NCBI GenBank assembly: GCA_947468255.1
Contig: CANIMM010000033.1
Location: 1 to 17,758 of the forward strand
DNA: 17,758 nucleotides
Reading direction: 5' to 3'
Source of the DNA: Chitinophagaceae bacterium
GTDB taxonomy: Bacteria; Bacteroidota; Bacteroidia; Chitinophagales; Chitinophagaceae
The notes beneath the pieces were generated by a model, which had not been told where the DNA came from, did no database searches, and saw only the letters and a program-made list of their open reading frames with translations. Below are positions 14,321 to 17,758 of the stretch, piece by piece. A program made the position numbers and the translations under genes. The stretch's first letter is position 1, and each line of letters begins with the position of its first letter.

Positions 14321-15043
14321 TTGAGTAATTTATTTATATTTGGATTGTCGGTGGTTTTTTTGCTATTGGCACAGTTTGCATCTGCTAAAACAGCCGATGA
14401 GATCATAGAAAGGCATCTATTAGCCTGTGGCGGTCTAGAAAAATTATCAACCGTACAAAGCATTTATTTTGAAGGGATTACGGTGGATGGGGCAATGGAG
14501 TCTGGTATTAAAATTGTAAAGGAGCGGAATAAGTTTTGTCGAACTGAAATTGTTACTGGAGAAGAAAATGCTTTTTTATTGGTTACAAACATGGGGGCTT
14601 GGTCGTTTTCATCTCAAAGACCCGGTTTTGCATCAGTAATTCCCAGCGAACAGGCAGATGCTTTGCAATTGCAGATTGACACAATTGATCCGCTGGTTGA
14701 TTACCTTGCTAAGGGGCATGAAGTTTCATTGATGGGAAAGGAGTTGTTGGAAGAAAATAAATGTTATAAATTAAAATTGAAAACAAAATCGGGTGTTGAG
14801 ATGTTGTATTGGATTGATGCTAATACATATTTGATAAACCAATCATCCATTGGTCACCCTAGCGGAGCTAATGAAACACAGACACAGTATAAAAATTACA
14901 AAGCAATAGGGGGAGTTAAATTCGCCCAAAGCATTATTACCTATGAATCTAATAGAAATCAGCCTAATAAATCGGAGGAAATTTCCTTTAAAAAAATACT
15001 AATCAATCCACCTATTGACCCAACAATGTATCAACCTTTATAA
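14321..15043 (+). CDS. Exported LolA-like protein, first of a tandem pair; likely TTG start
   Basis: From TTG at 14321 the product has 240 residues. A signal peptide SNLFIFGLSVVFLLLAQ...ASA is cleaved before KTADEIIERHLLACGGLEKL. That leaves exactly 22 residues before the mature start, the same as in the next gene (22 before QTVDEVIDKY), which is my reason for this start. An ATG at 14234 would add 29 residues with no signal-like character and would nearly touch the ade start. The mature part, with its repeated short strands (CYKLKLKTKSG, MLYWIDANTYLI, KNYKAIGGVKFAQ), matches Bacteroidota proteins often labelled outer-membrane lipoprotein-sorting (LolA-like). It lacks a lipobox. Lipid or lipoprotein carriage is inferred from the fold only. 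Confidence 0.8.
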   Translation: MSNLFIFGLSVVFLLLAQFASAKTADEIIERHLLACGGLEKLSTVQSIYFEGITVDGAMESGIKIVKERNKFCRTEIVTGEENAFLLVTNMGAWSFSSQRPGFASVIPSEQADALQLQIDTIDPLVDYLAKGHEVSLMGKELLEENKCYKLKLKTKSGVEMLYWIDANTYLINQSSIGHPSGANETQTQYKNYKAIGGVKFAQSIITYESNRNQPNKSEEISFKKILINPPIDPTMYQPL

Positions 15044-15062
15044 TCAAACATAACCAAACAGC

Positions 15063-15773
15063 ATGAAAAAATTAACCATTGGCTTATTGGCAATTGCAGC
15101 AGTAATAAGCATTCAGTCGATCAAAGCACAAACCGTGGATGAAGTGATTGACAAATACCAAATCGCCCTTGGGGGTAAAGAAAAACTTTTGTCGCTAAAA
15201 TCAGTTAAAATGACTGGTAGTGTCAATGTGCAGGGTTTTGATGTAGGGGTAATTGTTACCACCGTTGATGGGGTAGGTACTCGCAACGATATTTCAGTTC
15301 CTGGAATGGGAGAGGGTTTTCAAGTGGTGAATCCAAAAAAAGGATGGGATTTTATGCCATTTCGCGGACAGACTAGTCCTGAAGAAGTTTCAGACGAACA
15401 GTTGAAAGCTTCTCAGGGTTTACTAGATCTACCGGGGATATTGGTAAATTACAAAGAAAAGGGAAGTCAAGTAGAATTATTGGGTAAGGAAAATGTATCC
15501 GGTGCCGAATGTTTTAAACTGAAGCTGACCAATAAAATTGGAAAAGTGTACACTTTGTATATCGATGCTAAAACCTATTATCGGGTGAAGTTGATTTATA
15601 AATCCTACTCGTCTAATGGGGAATCAGACACGGAAGTAAGTTTTGGAGATTACAAAAAAACTGCTGATGGGTATGTATTTCCTTTCACTCAAACTATTGA
15701 ATCTGGGAGTATTGTATTTAAAACAATTGAAATTAATCAGCCCGTTGACGAAAAGATATTTACAGTTAACTAG
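15063..15773 (+). CDS. Exported LolA-like protein, second of a tandem pair
   Basis: The 236-residue product has a signal peptide (MKKLTIGLLAIAAVISIQSIKA|QTV). It shares with the preceding protein the N-terminal pattern T(A/V)DE(I/V)I(E/D)(R/K), then A-x-GG-x-EKL, and the C-terminal 'YIDAKTYYRVK', 'FGDYKKTADGYVFPF' and 'INQPVDEKIF' elements, which mirror 'WIDANTYLIN', 'YKNYKAIGGVKFAQ' and 'INPPIDPTMY'. The pair therefore arose by duplication and has diverged strongly. The 19-bp gap after the first gene points to one transcript, ended by the terminator at 15882-15912. No catalytic motif is seen; a LolA-like hydrophobic-ligand or lipoprotein-carrier fold is the best guess, with periplasmic location. 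Confidence 0.83.
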   Translation: MKKLTIGLLAIAAVISIQSIKAQTVDEVIDKYQIALGGKEKLLSLKSVKMTGSVNVQGFDVGVIVTTVDGVGTRNDISVPGMGEGFQVVNPKKGWDFMPFRGQTSPEEVSDEQLKASQGLLDLPGILVNYKEKGSQVELLGKENVSGAECFKLKLTNKIGKVYTLYIDAKTYYRVKLIYKSYSSNGESDTEVSFGDYKKTADGYVFPFTQTIESGSIVFKTIEINQPVDEKIFTVN

Positions 15774-15881
15774 CTTTCGGGAGATTAAGTTTCCATCATT
15801 TTTATCAGGCGCTTGTGTGATGTAAAATGGGGTTTTTCGTTACCGATACTAAGTTTTGTAGGAATTAAATATAGAATTGTG

Positions 15882-15912
15882 AAAGAAAGCTCGAAATTCG
15901 GGCTTTCTTTTT
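15882..15912 (+). terminator. Intrinsic terminator after the LolA-like pair
   Basis: AAAGAAAGCTCGAA (15882-15895) pairs with TTCGGGCTTTCTTT (15897-15910) with a single G-U wobble, followed by a T-run to 15912. It lies 108 bp after the second LolA-like stop and just ahead of the gapA promoter box. Confidence 0.85.
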
Positions 15913-15925
15913 GTCGCAATTTTCT

Positions 15926-15933
15926 TACCTTCG
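15926..15933 (+). promoter_or_regulatory. Candidate gapA promoter, -7 box TACCTTCG
   Basis: The box differs from TAnnTTTG by one base and is identical to the box before ispF. It lies 33 nt before the gapA ATG and right after the terminator, so the terminator T-run falls where the -33 element would be. Confidence 0.42.
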
Positions 15934-15966
15934 CAAAGTTTTCAAAACAAATAAAATATTTTAATT

Positions 15967-16980
15967 ATGAGTACAGTAAAAGTTGCCATCAATGGATTCG
16001 GACGTATCGGCCGGTTAGTTTTTCGCCAAATTTATAATATGCAGGGTATTGAGGTGGTTGCCATCAATGATCTAACCAGTCCTGCGGTATTGGCACATTT
16101 ATTAAAATATGACAGTGCACAAGGTCGTTTTGGTCAGGAAGTTACTGCTACTGAAAATTCAATTATTGTAAATGGTCACGAAGTAAAAATATACGCTCAA
16201 AGAGATCCTGCACAAATTCCTTGGGGAACTCACCAGGTAGATGTGGTAATTGAAAGTACTGGTTTCTTTACTGATAAAGCCAAAGCAGAAGCCCATATTA
16301 CAGCAGGTGCAAAAAGAGTCGTTATTTCTGCTCCAGCAACCGGCGATTTAAAAACCGTTGTTTTCAATGTTAACCACAGTATTTTAGATGGTAGCGAAAC
16401 AATCATCAGTTGTGCAAGTTGTACTACCAATTGTCTTGCTCCAATGGCTAAAGTGTTAAATGATCAATTTGGAATAACAACGGCTATTATGACTACCATT
16501 CATGCCTACACCAATGACCAAAATACCCTCGATGCTCCTCATCCTAAAAATGACTTGCGCAGGGCAAGGGCAGCAGCTGCCAATATCGTTCCCAACAGTA
16601 CCGGTGCAGCAAAAGCAATTGGCGTGGTATTGCCCGAATTAAAAGGAAAATTGGATGGAAGTGCACAAAGGGTTCCTGTAATTACCGGTTCACTTACTGA
16701 GTTGACTAGTATTTTGGAGAAAACGGTTACCATCGAACAAGTGAATGCAGCGATGAAAGCAGCAAGCAACGAAAGCTTTGGTTATACGGAAGATGAAATT
16801 GTTAGTTCTGATGTAATCGGCACCAATTTTGGTTCATTGTTTGACGCAACGCAAACCAAAGTAATGTCTGCAGGCGATAAGCAACTGGTAAAAACAGTGA
16901 GCTGGTATGACAATGAAATGAGTTATGTTTCTCAATTGGTTCGGACCGTAAATTATTTTGCAGGTCTTATCAGTAAATAA
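15967..16980 (+). CDS. gapA: GapA, type I glyceraldehyde-3-phosphate dehydrogenase
   Basis: GapA oxidises glyceraldehyde 3-phosphate to 1,3-bisphosphoglycerate with NAD and phosphate, in the cytosol. The 337-residue protein has the Rossmann motif INGFGRIGR (8-16), Asp35 in INDL at the end of the second strand (points to NAD rather than NADP), the catalytic ASCTTNC (150-156; Cys152) and His179 in TIHAYT. Phosphate-site and S-loop segments are present (RRARAAAANIVPNSTGAAKA, 198-217), as is the closing WYDNEMSYVSQLVRT (313-327). The order gapA-pgk follows the pathway. A long hairpin separates the two genes, so their expression may be uncoupled. Confidence 0.98.
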   Translation: MSTVKVAINGFGRIGRLVFRQIYNMQGIEVVAINDLTSPAVLAHLLKYDSAQGRFGQEVTATENSIIVNGHEVKIYAQRDPAQIPWGTHQVDVVIESTGFFTDKAKAEAHITAGAKRVVISAPATGDLKTVVFNVNHSILDGSETIISCASCTTNCLAPMAKVLNDQFGITTAIMTTIHAYTNDQNTLDAPHPKNDLRRARAAAANIVPNSTGAAKAIGVVLPELKGKLDGSAQRVPVITGSLTELTSILEKTVTIEQVNAAMKAASNESFGYTEDEIVSSDVIGTNFGSLFDATQTKVMSAGDKQLVKTVSWYDNEMSYVSQLVRTVNYFAGLISK

Positions 16981-17104
16981 GTCATTCGAAAATAAACTTT
17001 TAATGGTAGGCTTAATTGTTTTAAAATTAGTTTAGCTAGAAAATACATATTGAGAATCGGAGTTTTATCAACCAATCATCCAGTTCTTTTCTTACCGTTT
17101 TAAC

Positions 17105-17139
17105 AGATAAGGCTCTCAATTCAATTGGGAGCCTTATCT
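17105..17139 (+). terminator. Long hairpin between gapA and pgk, without a T-run
   Basis: AGATAAGGCTCTCAAT (17105-17120) pairs with ATTGGGAGCCTTATCT (17124-17139) with one G-U wobble and the loop TCA. The stem is the longest in the window, but the bases after it (ATTGTATCATCC) are not a T-run, unlike the other two terminators here. It may be a weak terminator, a processing site or a 5' leader element of pgk. Confidence 0.5.
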
Positions 17140-17187
17140 ATTGTATCATCCTTAAAAATACGTTCCATAGAAAGGGACAATGGCATT

Positions 17188-17758
17188 ATGAGTAAATTTT
17201 CCAACTTTAATTTCAGCGGCTTAAAGGCCTTGGTAAGGGTAGACTTCAATGTGCCTTTGAATGATAAATTCGCCATCACAGATGACACCAGAATGTCGGC
17301 AACAATCCCCACCATCAAAAAAATATTGGCCGATGGAGGGAGTGTTATTTTAATGAGTCATTTTGGCCGACCAAAAGAGGGACCTACGGATAAATATTCG
17401 CTGAAGCATTTGGTAAAGCATTTGGAAGCTTTGTTGAATACGGATGGCAAACCAACCACTTCGGTTCTTTTTGCGAATGATTGTATTGGGGAACAGGCTT
17501 ATCTTTCTGCCAGTGCATTGAAAGCGGGAGAAGTATTGTTGCTTGAAAATCTTCGATTTTACAAGGAAGAGGAAAAGGGGGACGAATCTTTTGCTGAAAA
17601 ATTAAGCAAATTGGGCGATGTGTATGTGAATGATGCATTTGGAACAGCCCATCGGGCACATGCATCTACGGCCGTAATCGCAAAGTATTTTGGTGCAGAT
17701 AAAAAAATGTTTGGATTATTGATGGAAGGCGAAGTAATCAGTGCAGAAAAAGTATTGC
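17188..17758 (+). CDS. pgk: Pgk, phosphoglycerate kinase (N-terminal 190 residues; cut by the right edge)
   Basis: Pgk transfers phosphate from 1,3-bisphosphoglycerate to ADP, the step after GapA. The visible N-terminal domain has RVDFNVPL (17-24), DDTRMSATIPTIKKIL (32-47), MSHFGRPKEGP (56-66), LLLENLRFYKEEEKGD (117-132) and VNDAFGTAHRAHAST (147-161): the substrate-binding half of a family usually about 395-415 residues long. The frame opens at ATG 17188 with MSKFSNFNFSG and runs to the edge without a stop; the nucleotide-binding C-terminal half is outside the window. A three-codon ATG frame (17180-17191, MAL then TGA) ends overlapping this start codon. The leader contains the long hairpin at 17105-17139. 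Confidence 0.97.
   Translation, partial: MSKFSNFNFSGLKALVRVDFNVPLNDKFAITDDTRMSATIPTIKKILADGGSVILMSHFGRPKEGPTDKYSLKHLVKHLEALLNTDGKPTTSVLFANDCIGEQAYLSASALKAGEVLLLENLRFYKEEEKGDESFAEKLSKLGDVYVNDAFGTAHRAHASTAVIAKYFGADKKMFGLLMEGEVISAEKVL

Noticed and set aside
17384..17665. Minus-strand open frame over pgk
   Set aside because: The plus strand encodes clear phosphoglycerate kinase motifs through this stretch.

Overview
The window reads as ordinary chromosomal DNA from a member of the Bacteroidota, most likely the Chitinophagaceae or close kin (lineage is inferred). The grounds are two type IX secretion outer-membrane proteins (a PorV and a PorP/SprF family protein), a DUF4292-type lipoprotein, BshA of bacillithiol synthesis, AT-rich DNA, no clear Shine-Dalgarno sequences, and repeated TAnnTTTG boxes at the distance expected for the -7 element of Bacteroidota promoters. 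I see no mobile element, CRISPR array, rRNA or intact tRNA.

Layout. Bases 1-514 form a divergent intergenic region, with the probable start of a leftward secreted-protein gene at the left edge and a perfect 14-bp AT-rich hairpin. Then, rightward: porV (515-1663) with a strong terminator; ispF (1763-2242); dut and a DUF4292-type lipoprotein (2369-3683); and an EnvC-like coiled-coil/LytM protein (3804-5144) whose stop codon abuts that of the leftward bshA (5145-6266). Divergent from bshA is an exported M28 metallopeptidase (6494-7870), followed by a small one-helix protein (7924-8307). A leftward block follows: an RsmI-like methylase paralogue (8315-9010), an EI24/CysZ-like membrane protein (9095-9850), a PorP/SprF protein (10057-11058) and upp (11247-11897). 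Rightward again is an AnmK-like gene of only 199 codons (11970-12569), then leftward adenine deaminase (12594-14231). Divergent from that are two tandem LolA-like exported paralogues (14321-15773), then gapA (15967-16980) and the first 190 codons of pgk (from 17188), cut by the right edge.

The genes are mainly housekeeping: isoprenoid precursors (IspF), dUTP removal (Dut), purine and uracil salvage (Ade, Upp), low-molecular-weight thiol (BshA), lower glycolysis (GapA, Pgk) and envelope upkeep (EnvC-like, DUF4292, LolA-like pair, PorV, PorP).

No complete novel system is visible. The best lead is the AnmK-like gene: it joins an N-terminal lobe directly to the family's C-terminal tail, lacks the middle, and has altered ATP- and sugar-site motifs, yet its frame is intact. 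Next come the tandem LolA-like pair with a likely TTG start, the U-tract-free hairpin between gapA and pgk, and the hairpin ahead of porV.
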